64,000 nucleotides of DNA from Cunninghamella blakesleeana (taxonomy: Eukaryota; Mucoromycota; Mucoromycetes; Mucorales; Cunninghamellaceae), in assembly GCA_017871115.1 (NCBI GenBank), contig JAFCIZ010000002.1, positions 620,001 through 684,000 on the forward strand. The letters are read 5' to 3'. The notes beneath the pieces are model-generated. The model saw nothing but the letters and a program-made list of their open reading frames with translations. It was not told the DNA's origin and did not search any database. A program made the position numbers and the translations under genes. Below are positions 41,267 to 52,790 of this stretch, one piece after another. Each line of letters begins with the position of its first letter. The first letter of the stretch is position 1.

Positions 41267-43837
41267 TCATTGAATGATATCAGCTAATAAAGAGATTTCA
41301 TTATTTTGAAAAGGTGGATCGTTTGTATTATGTAAAGCCATTTTTGAATTTGAATCATTATCATTGTTTTGATGATGATGATGAAGTTGATGATGATGTG
41401 GATGATCCATAAGATGATTAGGTGATGGTAAATTGGTTGCTGCATTATAATTGTTGTTATTGTTTGCTGAAGCTGAAGATGATGAAGAAGATGATGATGA
41501 AGAAGATGATGATGATGACGATGATGAAGAAGAAGTAATGGTTCGATATAATAATTTTCTATCTTTTGGCGTTACTACAGTTCCATTTGAATTAAACCAA
41601 TATGAAGTAATAAACTTTTGTCTTAATTCTTGCACCAGCCTTGATTTATATAATTGTTGTTGCTGTTGGTCATTTGGTGTATCCCATTTAATTGTTTGGT
41701 CCCATCTTCCTGAACTTAATCCTGTAATAAATTCATCCCATTCATTATTAGTAAAAGTCAAATGTAATTTTGATCCACTTAATTCTTTTGTCATTAATAA
41801 AACCCCTTGACCAACTACTTTGGTTAATTGCATCATTCTTTCCCCTACAACAATATTTCTTCGAAAGGCTGCCCAATTGGTATCTGTTAATAATGGTTCA
41901 ATCCAGCTTCGATAAGCTTTCATATTAGCATTTCTTTCTCTATCTTTATCGCGTTCTACGCCTGATCCACCAATCCCATTACTATTAGCATTGCTGTTAT
42001 TGTTGCTTAATGAGGGGGAGGATGATGAGGTTGTAATCATTGTTCCATCCAAATCATCTTCAGGAATAATGACCACTTCATGTGGAAATAGAGTTGCAAA
42101 CGTTTTTTGGAATTGTTCAAAGGCCATATATAATCTAAAATAATCACTATTATAATAAATCCCATTTTGGTTCATACCATTATCTAAATGTGGCTTCATA
42201 TTGGAATGGCTGGTTAAAATACGAAGGGCTGGTTCTAAATACTCTCCAGCTTGTTCTTTGGTTAAATTGGTTGGTAAATTTTCTGGCAGTTGGGTTTCTT
42301 CAATCACTAGAGCAAAATCTACTGGCATTCGCTGAGCCTTTTGTTCTAAATCTTGCATTGTTATTGTTCTCATCCGATTGATAATATCATCCCCTATTTA
42401 TAAAATATTAATAAAAAACATATTAGCTACTTTCTCTCTTTCTTTTTTTTTTTTTTTATCTTTGGTTTTACACAAACCATTTTTGATTTTGATTTTAATT
42501 TTCCCTTTTCCTTTTTTTTATACATTTCACTATCACTTACGTCTTTGTTCAAATTCACCATGTCGATGAGGAATTTTTGGTTTTTTAGTTGGAGCAGGAG
42601 GTTGATTGCCTTCAAAAGGAATATTTGTATCTGTTGAATGACGTTTTCTTTTGCGCATCAAGGATGCTTGTGTTAAAATGCCTTGTTCTGCATAACGTTG
42701 TAACAAAACAGGTTCTCTTGTAATTCTCCCATCTTGATAATAAAATCCTCTTTGTTTTGGTTCCATGACAATTTCTGATTGCGGTTTTAAACCATGATCT
42801 GGAAGGCTGGTAGGCGGATTATGAGTATGGTGTGGTAAATATAAATCAGTGATGGCAGCAATAGGTGATGCAACATGGTGATTGTTATTTGTACTACTTG
42901 TATTACTATTTGGAGAAGAAACTATTGTATCTTGAGGGTATCTAGTATTATTATCTGTACGTTCAAAAGAAGTATGAGTGGGTATGGCTGGCGATGGAGT
43001 AGATGTATAAATGGGTCTAAAGTTTGTATAAGGACGAACTGTATAAGGATCTGTTGTAGTTTCTTCTGAATGAATAGATACATCGGATGCAATAGTTGAA
43101 GAAATAGGCTGTTGCTGTGAATTTGTAGAAGCTGAATTAACAGTAGTTGTAATAGGAGATGAAATAGATGGATTATTATTATTATTAGTAGTAGTAGTGG
43201 AGGTAGGGAGCACTGATGGTGGTGAAGATGAGGATGATGGTGATGATGATGATGGATTGTTATTTGGCTGTTGATTAGTTAAATGGGAAACACCTAATAA
43301 ACGGGTTAAAGGTGATTGTGAAGAAAGAACCGATGAAACAGAAGAAGGCGAGGAAGATGAAGTAGTCATATCTTGCCATTTATGGATTTGATCTTGATTA
43401 CTACTACTATTATTTTCTTTTGTCGTAGTACGAAAAGTAGTCGTAGTACTAGTAATAGATAGCCGTTCTTCTTGTGAATTAATACAGCAAGAGCTGTTAT
43501 TTGGCAAACGAACAGCATTGACAGTAGTTGTATTGGCTAATCCATTAGTATCGTCTCTAAATATAATTTTATCTTCATGTAAAGGTTTGAAAAACTTGAC
43601 ATGGTCCCCGAGAGCATAGGAAACACAAAATAATAGTTTGGCTAGTTTATCAGAGTCTGGTTTTTTACGTAATACTTGTTTTACAATTCGAAAAAGATCT
43701 AATAAATCTTCATCAGTAAGTATATCTTCTGCTTGTGGTTGAAATAGTTTGGATTCTGTTGCGACTAATAAACAAGCAGGATTGGTGGAGGTTATGGAAA
43801 CATTATTATTATGATGACCTTGGTGGTGAACATTCAT
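41267..43837 (-). CDS. Unknown low-complexity protein, nuclear-type
   Basis: Two exons, 43837-42541 and 42393-41267, 807 aa; phase matches across the intron. Not recognised. A compact N-terminal region (residues about 20-100; ILTDEDLLDLFRIVKQVLRK, LAKLLFCVSYALGDHVKFFK) looks like a folded helical domain. A long Ser/Thr/Asn-rich segment follows, then a basic stretch (LMRKRKRH, PTKKPKIPHRH) that could be a nuclear localisation signal. A second folded region spans exon 2 (VDFALVIEETQLPENLPTNL, MAFEQFQKTFATLFPHEVVI, LTFTNNEWDEFITGLSSGRW). The tail has a run of about 20 Ser and His/Asn repeats. It may be a transcriptional regulator, but no DNA-binding domain is visible. A T-tract/A-tract element (about 43842-43861) lies right at the start. 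Confidence 0.7.
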
Positions 43838-45906
43838 AATCTTTTTTTTTTAAAAAAAAAATAATAATAATTATACTTTTGATTGATTATATGATAAAAT
43901 AATAATAAAAAAAGGGTCTTCTTTTTTTTTAAAAAAAAGAAAAAAAAATATAGAATATATTATAAAAGTAACAAGTATAATAAAAGTACGAATAAAAAGA
44001 AGAATAAAGTTAAATATAGCTTCGTACTTTTTTTTATGAGAAAAAAATGAAAAGAAAAACAAAAAATAACTATTTTGTGGAGCAAATCTTTTTTTAAAAA
44101 AAATCCAGAGGCGGAGAATTAAAATATTCTCATTATGTTTGATTGGTTGTACTACATCCAAGAGAAAAAAAAACAAGCTTTTTCTACCTCTTTTGGGCAA
44201 ATAGTAATATCTCTTTTCTAGACCAATGTGAAAAGTATTAAATAAAGGAAGAAAGAAAGGTAAGGGTATATACACACAGGCATCTCTTTTTATTAAGGTT
44301 ACTATTTTTTAATTATTTATTTGTTATGACGTATTACAATAATTACAATTACCATTATTATTGTTACTATATTTTATTTGACACTTATTAATATTGTGCC
44401 TCAATAATATTTAATAAATGCCATCAAAAACAAAAATAATTAAAAAAAAAAAGATCAGAATATATTAAATTTTTTTTAAGTGGGAAAAGGTGAGCAATAA
44501 TTAAGAAAAAAAAAAAAAAAGCTTGTTTTTATTGTTTATCTTTTTTTGGATGGACTTTGAATATATAACGTCGGATATTCGGCCCCAAGGACCATACTCT
44601 GTAAAAAAACATGATGATCAAATGATAATTCCCCACTTTTTTTTATAATTACTTTTTTTTTTTTTTTAAAAAAAAAAAAAAGATGATATCTCGATTTTAT
44701 TTTATGTAAAAAAAAATTACTAAAAGTAGGTCATCAAATTAAGATCTTTTACTACTAATAGAAATTTAAATGAAACAAAAAATAAAGTATCAACTTGTAA
44801 ATATAAAACAGTAATTTATTATATGAATTATCAATAAAAAAATAATTGCGCACCCTCCCTTGAAAATCTTCAGAATTATTATAACTCCGTTGACAATAAA
44901 TTTTGGTTTTTTAATTAATATCAAGGAAATAAAAATTATATATAGATTTATAAAACGTTATGTAATAAACACCAATCCTTTTTTTTTTTTTTTAAACTCG
45001 AGAATTTTATTAATAATATGAAAAATATTTATTTTAGGTGGTTTGGCATCTAAAATATACTTTTACATAGTTACTATTTAGTTTAATATAAATCATTTTA
45101 TATATATTTGAATTCTACTTCTAAAATCAAAAATACCCTCTAAATATGTTAAATGAGTGATCACGAGAAATAAATAAAGGTTAATATAGTGAAAATTAAG
45201 ACGAATTAAAATAATCACGACCATACAGTATTATCACTACTAAAAAAAAAGGGCGTTTTCAAAGACAAATAAATGATTTTTATCTAGATTGTAATTTCTC
45301 AATTATATATAAACTAGTAAATAGATCGAGATATAATAACTTGGTACTAAATCATGATTAATACAAAACAAAAAAATTAAAATGGATCAAATAAATGTGA
45401 GAATGAGCAACTCAATTATTTTATTAAAAAGTTGTCAAGTAGTTTCTTTGTATCGTAAAAGTATGTCGGGTTCTTTTCGAGAGACCAAAAGGTACCACTG
45501 GTAGGAATCAATGAGAGCCAATTTAGACGAAGACCTCCATATTTTTTTTTTTTTTTGCTTTATACCTTATTTTTACTAATAATATTAAAAAAATGAATTT
45601 TACCCTTTTAAATAAAAAAATATCATGCTAATTTTATTTTTGATACCTATTTGTATGCATAAAAAAATAACAAATATATTTTTATAGACTTAATATAGAC
45701 ACCCTAATTGACTTTGAGAGCAAAACTATAAAACTCATTTTTATTACCAAATGTTTTTGATTCTTTTGTCACTCTACCTTTGTCGGAGTTTGAATGAGCA
45801 CTAGTAAATTTTTAAACTAATTTTTTTATCAACCATTCTTTTTAAAACTTTTCTTTTTTTTTAATTAATCTAACCTATTATAAATAATTATATTAGTGGA
45901 AAAAAG
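43838..45906. other. Divergent intergenic region, unknown gene / TPK
   Basis: Two kilobases without a credible ORF. Several T-tract/A-tract elements (about 43923-43939, 44089-44100, 44650-44684). A higher-complexity stretch at 45440-45540 has no frame or match I recognise. I looked for a TPP riboswitch, given the thiamine gene, and saw none. Confidence 0.45.
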
Positions 45907-46436
45907 ATGAACAAATTAAATCTTATTACTCATTGGAGTCCAGCAAATATTTTAGCAAATAACTTTAAAGCCAATCCATTTTGTCTTATTATATTAAATC
46001 AGCCTTTAACGCGTTTAGATACTTTCACACGTTTATGGAATAATGGTAAAAAGATAAATATTTATAAAAACAATTGAATTATATATGTATATACTAATAT
46101 AATATTATCCTTTTTATTTTCATTTTTTATTAACCTGTAATAATATTAACTAATTTTTCATTTTCAGCTTCTATCAGAGTAGTTGCTGATGGAGGTTCTA
46201 ATCGGCTCTATGATGCTTTTAAAGAAGATAAGAAAAAATTAGAAACGTAAATTTATTTAATATATAATGGATACGACTATCATAATAATAAAAGGATTAA
46301 TAATAAAAATGGGGTATATATTATAAAATAAAGAAACTAATATAAAATTGTTAACCTATAGATATTTACCTGACCAAATTCTTGGCGATTTAGATTCAAT
46401 AAGGCCTGAAGTACAAAGTTTTTATGCATCTATGGC

Positions 46437-46472
<36 letters not shown>

Positions 46473-47393
46473 TTGTAAAATATTGTGATGTATAAATTTA
46501 TATGTGATTTTAAACAGCCTCCTCCTTTTTTTTTTTCTTTTTAATAATAAATAATAGAATGTTAGCATCCAAAAAAATTTTGATCAAGATTCTACCGATT
46601 TTATGAAATGCGTAGATTTTGTCAAAGAGGAAGAAAAAAAAATTAATCAAGTGGTAAAATATATATATACTATATATATATATATATATAAAAGAAATAG
46701 GAATAAATTCTTATTTAATGATTTTTATATATTCATTTTATAATTATTTTATAGTATGATATAGTTGCATTGCCAGCATTAGGAGGACGGTTCGATCAGA
46801 CAATCGCAAGTATCAATTTATTATATATGGCTCAAGAATGGGAAGATAAGAGAAGAATGATATTAGTTAGTGATGAAAATTTAACTATTTTATTAAACAA
46901 GGTAATAATAATAATAATAATAATAATGACTATAAAGATAAATAAAAATGAAAAAAAAAGATATTCGATTTATGGATGCTTTAATATTTTGATTTATAAT
47001 TTATTATTATATATTATTACTATTGCTATTATTGTATTTATTTGGAATAGGGGATCAGTCATATTCATTGTTTACAAGACATTGAAGGTCCAACTTGCGG
47101 TATTATGCCGATTGGTTCTCCTGCTATAATGACGACTAAAGGATTAAAATGGAACTTGGGTAATAAAAAAAAAAAGGTTTCAAGGAAATATAAATATTAA
47201 GTAAATTATGATAATAATAATAATAGTATCATTTATTTACTGATTTACTTTTTATTTTATATTCTATATAGAAAAACATAAATGTTATTTTGGAGGTATG
47301 GTTAGTACTTCGAATGCTATCGATTCTGAATTAATTGAAATTGAAACAGATGCTCCACTGGTTTGGACAATTGAAATAAAACCTGAAATTTAA
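45907..47393 (+). CDS. THI80: Thiamine pyrophosphokinase
   Basis: Seven exons (45907-46045, 46168-46246, 46362-46434, 46558-46653, 46755-46901, 47051-47159, 47272-47393), 254 aa. Motifs: VVADGGSNRLYD, LPDQILGDLDSIRPEV, FDQDSTDFMKC (metal and ATP site), ALPALGGRFDQT, GPTCGIMPIGSPA, and the thiamine-binding C-terminal STSNAI. It transfers pyrophosphate from ATP to thiamine to make TPP in the cytosol. Intron 3 must start with GC (ATG|GCAAGT): the GT four bases on (GCAA|GTAAAA) puts exon 4 out of frame with an immediate stop, whereas the GC site keeps SFYASM joined to NVSIQKNFDQDSTDF. Length is close to the usual 240-320. Confidence 0.95.
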
Positions 47394-47631
47394 CGTCATT
47401 ATTTATTTGTTTATTTATTTTGATGACTTATTATTATTATTACTTTAAAAAAATATAAGGTAGCGATAAATACGGAAATAATGAAATAATATATATATAT
47501 ACTTAAATTAAATTTTATAATTATAATGGGATTAATGAGGATGCAGGTAGATACAAGTACGTATATTTATAGTAATGTTTTGAATAAACTTAAATGTGTT
47601 GATTATACGTATTTTTTTTTTTTTTTTTTGG

Positions 47632-47702
47632 TTATTTTCGACTAAAAAATAACCCAGCCTATGTAAAAATAAAAGTAAAACAATAGTATTATTATACAAA
47701 TG

Positions 47703-47741
<39 letters not shown>

Positions 47742-48770
47742 AATAATAAAGATTACCTTAATTTTAGCTAATCGCTGGGTTGAGTTCCCATTCTCACTCA
47801 AACGGCGTTGTTGCTTTTCATCCGCATCGACTTGAAGTTGATGTTGTTGAGTTAATTGATCATCATTAGCATATAAATGTTGAGTTTTATTATCCATGGT
47901 TTTATTAGAACCGATTACTTGAGCATTATCAAAATCATCCACTTTTATATCTATATCAATTTTATCATCACTCTCATGATTCACTTTGTGTTTTTTCACT
48001 TTATCTGTGTTATCGTTTAATCTATTTTCTTTATAGTCATCAGTATCTTTTTCATTTTTATCATCAACATCATCTTCATCATCTTCATCATCTTCGCTAT
48101 TGTGTTTAAAATAATCATCCATAGGAAGTGACAACTCTTTAGATACCCATGGTTTACTTCGAATAGAAGCATTTGATTGTATATCAGCAGAAAAAACACT
48201 ATTATGCAATACATATATTAATAAATTAATATAATAGATAAATGTAATTATTATAAAAGGTATATACATAATATAAATAGTTTTATTATAAATCAATTTT
48301 TTTTTTTACCTTGATATTTCAGAGTTAGCACCTGGACCAAGAACCCGTAAAGAAGAATCCACTTCATGGCCACCATAATTAGAACCAATACCATAATAAG
48401 AACTCTCTATAGTTGTTGTTGTTAATCCAGATATACTAGCTGTACTGACAGTATCATTAGTTGATTTTCGATTTGCTTGAACATATAAACTATCTATAAG
48501 AAGAGGAGGACCATTATTATTATTGTTGTTGTTATATTGACTTGATATAATATTATTATTATTATTGTTTAATGGTTGGGGTAGCTTATCATGAATTGCC
48601 GATTTATCCTTTTTAGATACTAACTTTTTGTTGTTGCTACTACTGTTGCTATTGTTATCGGAAGACTTTTTCATTTTATTCATCCACCATCTTAGTCCCA
48701 AAGAAGGTGAAAACTGTGAATCATTAATAGCTGAAGAATCTTTTTGAATATCAGAGTCAATACTTGTCAT
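47632..48770 (-). CDS. Acidic low-complexity protein, unknown
   Basis: Three exons, 48770-48310, 48198-47757 and 47658-47632, 309 aa. Phases are consistent; the last exon codes only GLFFSRK-like residues and the stop. No family recognised. The N-terminus contains LGLRWWMNKMKK, followed by Ser/Asn/Lys-rich sequence, then an Asp/Glu-rich block (about 48044-48103) and a charged Gln-rich C-terminus. No signal peptide or membrane segment. Most likely intrinsically disordered. The third exon is the weakest part: retaining the second intron would give a longer low-complexity end. Confidence 0.6.
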
Positions 48771-49083
48771 TAATATTATATTATCGAAAAGGAAAGAAAA
48801 GAAAAGAAAAAGTTTTTTTTAAAAAATAAAAGAGAAAAAGTAAGAAACAAAGAGATAAAAAAATATTATTATTTGATATTTTTTTTAAGGTTAAAAAAGG
48901 AAAATAAAAAATGGAAAGAAATAGGCCTAAAATTTTTTTTGGTTCTGATTGTTTAAATTTTTAAACACCACTGCATTAAAAAAAAAATATCGGCTGGGAA
49001 CTTAAAATAAATGTACTTTTTTTTCTCTAATAAAACGAATCACGCCTTTTGAATAAATTTTATTTAATTGTTAAATATTATTA
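48771..49083. other. Intergenic spacer
   Basis: A/T-rich; purine-rich upstream of the acidic gene (48780-48910). No gene. Confidence 0.4.
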
Positions 49084-49775
49084 TTACACTTGTTGTAAAT
49101 TATTCTTTTCAGAAAATGTCTTATACAATGAAGAAAACCAACTACTTCTACGTCTATTTTGTGAATCAACAAAAGTAACAGAAGTGCCACCTATGGTATC
49201 ATTTGTAGAGCTATCCGAAGATATTAAAGCAATACGATGGAAGCTTCTTGATTTTTTACCCCTAGGTTTTTTGATAAATATAAAAGAATAAAATAAAACA
49301 ATTAGAATGAAGGCCGAGATAGATACTTTTATTATATATATATATATAAATACTTCATCAATAGAGCTATTTGAATAATATTGAGGCAAACTTGACCTAA
49401 AAACAGAACCCACACTGTTGAAAAAATCAAAGCAGATTTTGAACCCACCACTTCTCTTCTTGCAACGATATAAAGTAAACAAGAAGCTGTATAAAGCCAA
49501 GCTGAAAAACAGCTCAATGATATAATCATTTGTACATTAAATATACTACGTTTAACACGTTCATCACCTTCTTCTGTAGACCTACTTAGTTGTAGATGAT
49601 GTTTAAGAATATAAATTAATCGAAGTCCAGCCAAAATTTCCATCAACCCAAGTATAAATGAATAAACTGTGTACAAGTATTTAACAGCCATAGAATAGTT
49701 ATAAGCTTTAACAACATCTCCAGTCTGTGCATAATATCCTGAAACTAAACTAAGAGGCTGATGAAATGAAATAAA

Positions 49776-49818
<43 letters not shown>

Positions 49819-50856
49819 GTTATTTAAAAAAAAAAAAAAGGTTCAAAAAAAATATACTTTTTTTTTCAAAAAAAAAAAAAAAAATACTTCATTACAATGA
49901 CCGTAACATATGGTAATCCGATTGTAATTACAGTTATAACATTAACCATTTTTAATGATTTTGCCCATGATTTAAAAAGAATTTTATCACTCTAATTTAA
50001 AATAGAAATAAATTGGTTAATTATATTATTCAACAATAATTTTTTTCCCATAGTTTTTTTTTTATAAATATATTTTCTTCTTTATATATATATATTTACT
50101 GAAGCTAAAGTATAAACAACACCAAAAACATAACAGTTGTGAGCAGTGATAAGGGGACACCACTGAAGTTGATACATAAAATCTCTAATCATTCCATGTT
50201 TTCCAATATCAAAATATAAAATTAGTGAATCAATAAGGTGAACTAAATATAATTAATTCATATATATAATTAAAAAAAAAAGTGCATTAATATTAATTTT
50301 GTTATTAATATTAGTATATATATATATATATACATATATAATTTACGCAAAAAAAACAATGCTCCAAAGGCCAGCAAACTTTCTACTGGTTTTGGATGAG
50401 GGAATTTTCCTGAACAATCGAATATTGATTGGCCTTTATAACGTATTCTATAAAAAAGACAAACTACAGCTATTTTTTTTTTTCAAAAAAAAAGGCAAAA
50501 AAACCGAATCAATACTTGTATTATTATTACTATTATTACGTGCCTTACCGGATATAAGAGAAACACCTGTCCATATAATATTAATCAAGTAAATAAGTAA
50601 TAATATATCAGATTCTGCACAGTTATGTATAGTTAACTATATATAAATATATATCCATATATATATATATATATATATGTATGCATGTATGTATATATGT
50701 TTAAAATATCATCATAACGATTGTTTTTTTTTTTTTGCTTTTTTTTTATTTTTATATCGAATTCTTTACTCTAAAATCACAATGGCATACACCATTTTTA
50801 TTACACACTCGCCAAAACGCCGGTTCACCTGGTGCATTAATATTTGAGTGTTCCAT
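49084..50856 (-). CDS. Seven-helix membrane protein, possible receptor
   Basis: Exons read 50856-50793, 50614-50549, 50469-50347, 50242-50100, 49991-49896 and 49757 onwards. Seven hydrophobic helices follow each other: LLLIYLINIIWTGVSLISAV, LLAFGALFFLLHLIDSLILY, PLITAHNCYVFGVVYTLA, VNVITVITVIGLPYVTVI, YLYTVYSFILGLMEILAGL, MIISLSCFSAWLYTASCLLY, IFSTVWVLFLGQVCLNIIQI. After helix 7 the frame stops in a TA microsatellite (49332-49352), yet a different frame continues for about 75 codons with another hydrophobic stretch and a basic Ser-rich tail (KKPRGKKSRSF to NNLQQV, stop 49084). Either one TA unit too many breaks the gene, or a GTCAAG donor near helix 7 is used. Exon 1 needs an unusual GTGTAT donor. 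The seven-helix plan suggests a GPCR-like protein; no family recognised. Confidence 0.65.
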
Positions 50857-51355
50857 AATAATAATATATATAATATTATATTTTTTTTATTTATAAAAGA
50901 AAAGAATAAAAAATAAAAAAAAGTAGGATATAAATATTAAGGGAAAAAAAGAAAAAAAAAAAAAAACATGTGTATTAAAAAAAAATTAAGAAAAATAGGA
51001 AACGAAAGAAAAAAAATTATATAGCCATTGACTAACTTTATATGAAACCACCAGACTTAATAACTCTTTTTAATATACCATGTTTCTGAAAGACATGAAA
51101 TAAAATAAAATATAAAAAGTTTCGAAAATTTCCCGACAAAATACTAAAAAGGGAATTCCTTCAAATTAGCTCCACAACATAAATATATATATAAATAAAC
51201 ATTTGATTATTATTATTATTTTGAAACTATTATCTTTTTATTATGCAATATCACTCCAATGTTATTAATTTATATGTGAATCTTAAGTTACAGCATGATC
51301 AATATTAATTGGATTCATCCATTTCTGAAGACTTTTCATTTTTTTAAGGTGTGAT

Positions 51356-51357
<2 letters not shown>

Positions 51358-51409
<52 letters not shown>
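51358..51409. repeat. T52 homopolymer
   Basis: Uninterrupted run of 52 T, the longest homopolymer in the window. On the minus strand it would be a poly-A tail-like run. Confidence 0.9.
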
Positions 51410-51639
51410 CACATTTACATTATATTAATTTTTTGTAGCCATGAATGAAAGCTTACACGCTATATATCAATATGCCAAAAAAATAAAATAAGAAAAAGTA
51501 GAAATTATTTAATAGTAATAAAAAATAAGTTGATATTAGAGCCTTAGTATACCTCGTTAAAACTATTATATATAGCTGTGTAGGAAAGTAGAATAATTAT
51601 TGTATGGAAAGTATTACAGTCAAAAAAATCAGTTGGAGT

Positions 51640-52015
51640 GATAAATGAGATAATGACTTTGGATAAATGAACATCATGAAAAAAAAAAAAGAATAGTATC
51701 GCCTTAAGTAGGAAACATGTAATATTATTAATAAAAAATTATCTTGAGTAAAAAAAAAATACAACTTGGAACAAAAAGAGATGATTATTTGGAATAGAAA
51801 CAGATGACCATCCTGGGTTTAATAAAGATTACCATCCAGAGTAAAAATAAGATGTTGTTTTGAATAATAAAAATAATAATAATAAAACATAATTAATAAA
51901 AAAACCATAATCTGGTTAAAAAGAGTCGAAATCATGAAAAGTGATGTGGCCAGGATCTTAAATAATAGAGATATTGGTACTTTAAATAAAAAATATCATA
52001 ATCTTTTGTAGTAAA
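51640..52015 (+). repeat. Degenerate A-rich short-unit repeat array, locus B
   Basis: Same unit style as 18230-18700: TTATCTTGAGTAAAAAAAAA, GATTACCATCCAGAGTAAAA, GATGACCATCCTGGGTTTAA, GATCTTAAATAATAG, GGTACTTTAAATAAAAAA. Units are 20-28 bp and end in A-runs. Borders are approximate. Confidence 0.55.
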
Positions 52016-52033
52016 TTCTCTAGATTATATCCC

Positions 52034-52583
52034 ATGGAGAATATCGTTCGTCGTTATCGGGATGAAAAAATCAGATCTTTCCTAGATAGAATAGATTTTA
52101 TTGCTTACCATGTCCGCATGGACAATAGTAATATCAATAAAGGTATTAATATTGATACAAATGATGTCTGAACATAGAAACATGCTCCAGTATCCTAGCC
52201 CACTCACACCAGGTGAATATGCCAGTTTACTCCATTTGATAAATAAAGGCAACGAGGGTAAAAGTATTTTTATGCCCGAAACAGCTGTATGATTAGAACT
52301 ATACGATGAAGCATTTAACCCCAACTTATGTAGAGCCATTACTGAAAAAGATAATGTCAGAGAAAGTAGGTTTGTAATTATACACCATCAGGATATGAGG
52401 AGATTGCAAGACTATCATATGGTATCAGAGTCTAATGTAATTGAAAACATGGATGAACATAGAGAAGAGCGTGGCAAAAAAAAAAAAAAAAAAAAAAAAA
52501 AAGCTTTACAAGTGCATTTAAAGTTGATGAATATCAACATATTAGTATTGATGTGGTCCTTTTTAAAAACGATTTATTATTAA
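52034..52583 (+). pseudogene. Decayed coding relic of unknown family
   Basis: GC-richer than its surroundings and protein-like in two frames. First MENIVRRYRDEKIRSFLDRI and following residues (52034 to about 52166, stop TGA), then, one frame over, HRNMLQYPSPLTPGEYASLL and on to a TGA at 52290-52292, continuing in the same frame as LELYDEAFNPNLCRAITEKD through MRRLQDYHMVSESNVIENMD until it enters an A27 run at 52476. Thus one frameshift and at least one nonsense codon interrupt about 150 codons of diverse sequence. No family recognised; a fragment of a transposon protein or a retrocopy are both possible. An 85-codon minus-strand ORF overlaps and cannot be excluded as the coding strand. Confidence 0.5.
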
Positions 52584-52790
52584 ATTAAGTGGGGGGGAAT
52601 TAAAAAAAGGCAAATAAACAATGTTATATAAGTAAATAAATAAAAAAGTATAAATATATAGAGAAAGTATAAAAAATTAGTTAAATTAAGTATAATAAAT
52701 AAATAATTAAATAAAAATTAAAATAAATAAAGTATTAATAATTAAAAAAGTATATAACAGAAAACGAAAAACAAAAAAAAGTAATGATCA

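Larger units (their letters stand above)
50857..52790. other. Intergenic region with T52 run, repeats and coding relic
   Basis: No intact gene in 1.9 kb. From left: AT-rich promoter of the seven-helix gene; T52 run (51358-51409); degenerate unit array (51640-52015); decayed ORF remnants (52034-52583) containing an A27 run (52476-52502); then A/T-rich 3' flank of the Sip3-like gene. Confidence 0.6.

Noticed and set aside
41451..41810. Plus-strand ORF rich in Asp/Glu
   Set aside because: Shadow of the Ser/Asn-rich minus-strand exon; composition fully explained by it.
43871..44275. 134-codon Phe/Lys-rich minus-strand ORF upstream of the unknown gene
   Set aside because: Made of T-tract/A-tract elements; no folded-looking part.
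45440..45540. Higher-complexity patch as transposon remnant
   Set aside because: No ORF, no repeat copy in the window and no terminal repeats.
43838..45906. TPP riboswitch upstream of thiamine pyrophosphokinase
   Set aside because: No CUGAGA-type core or paired helices seen in the 5' region or the introns.
52082..52339. 85-codon minus-strand ORF across the relic
   Set aside because: Kept only as an alternative: the plus strand has longer, more protein-like stretches, and no motif supports the minus strand.
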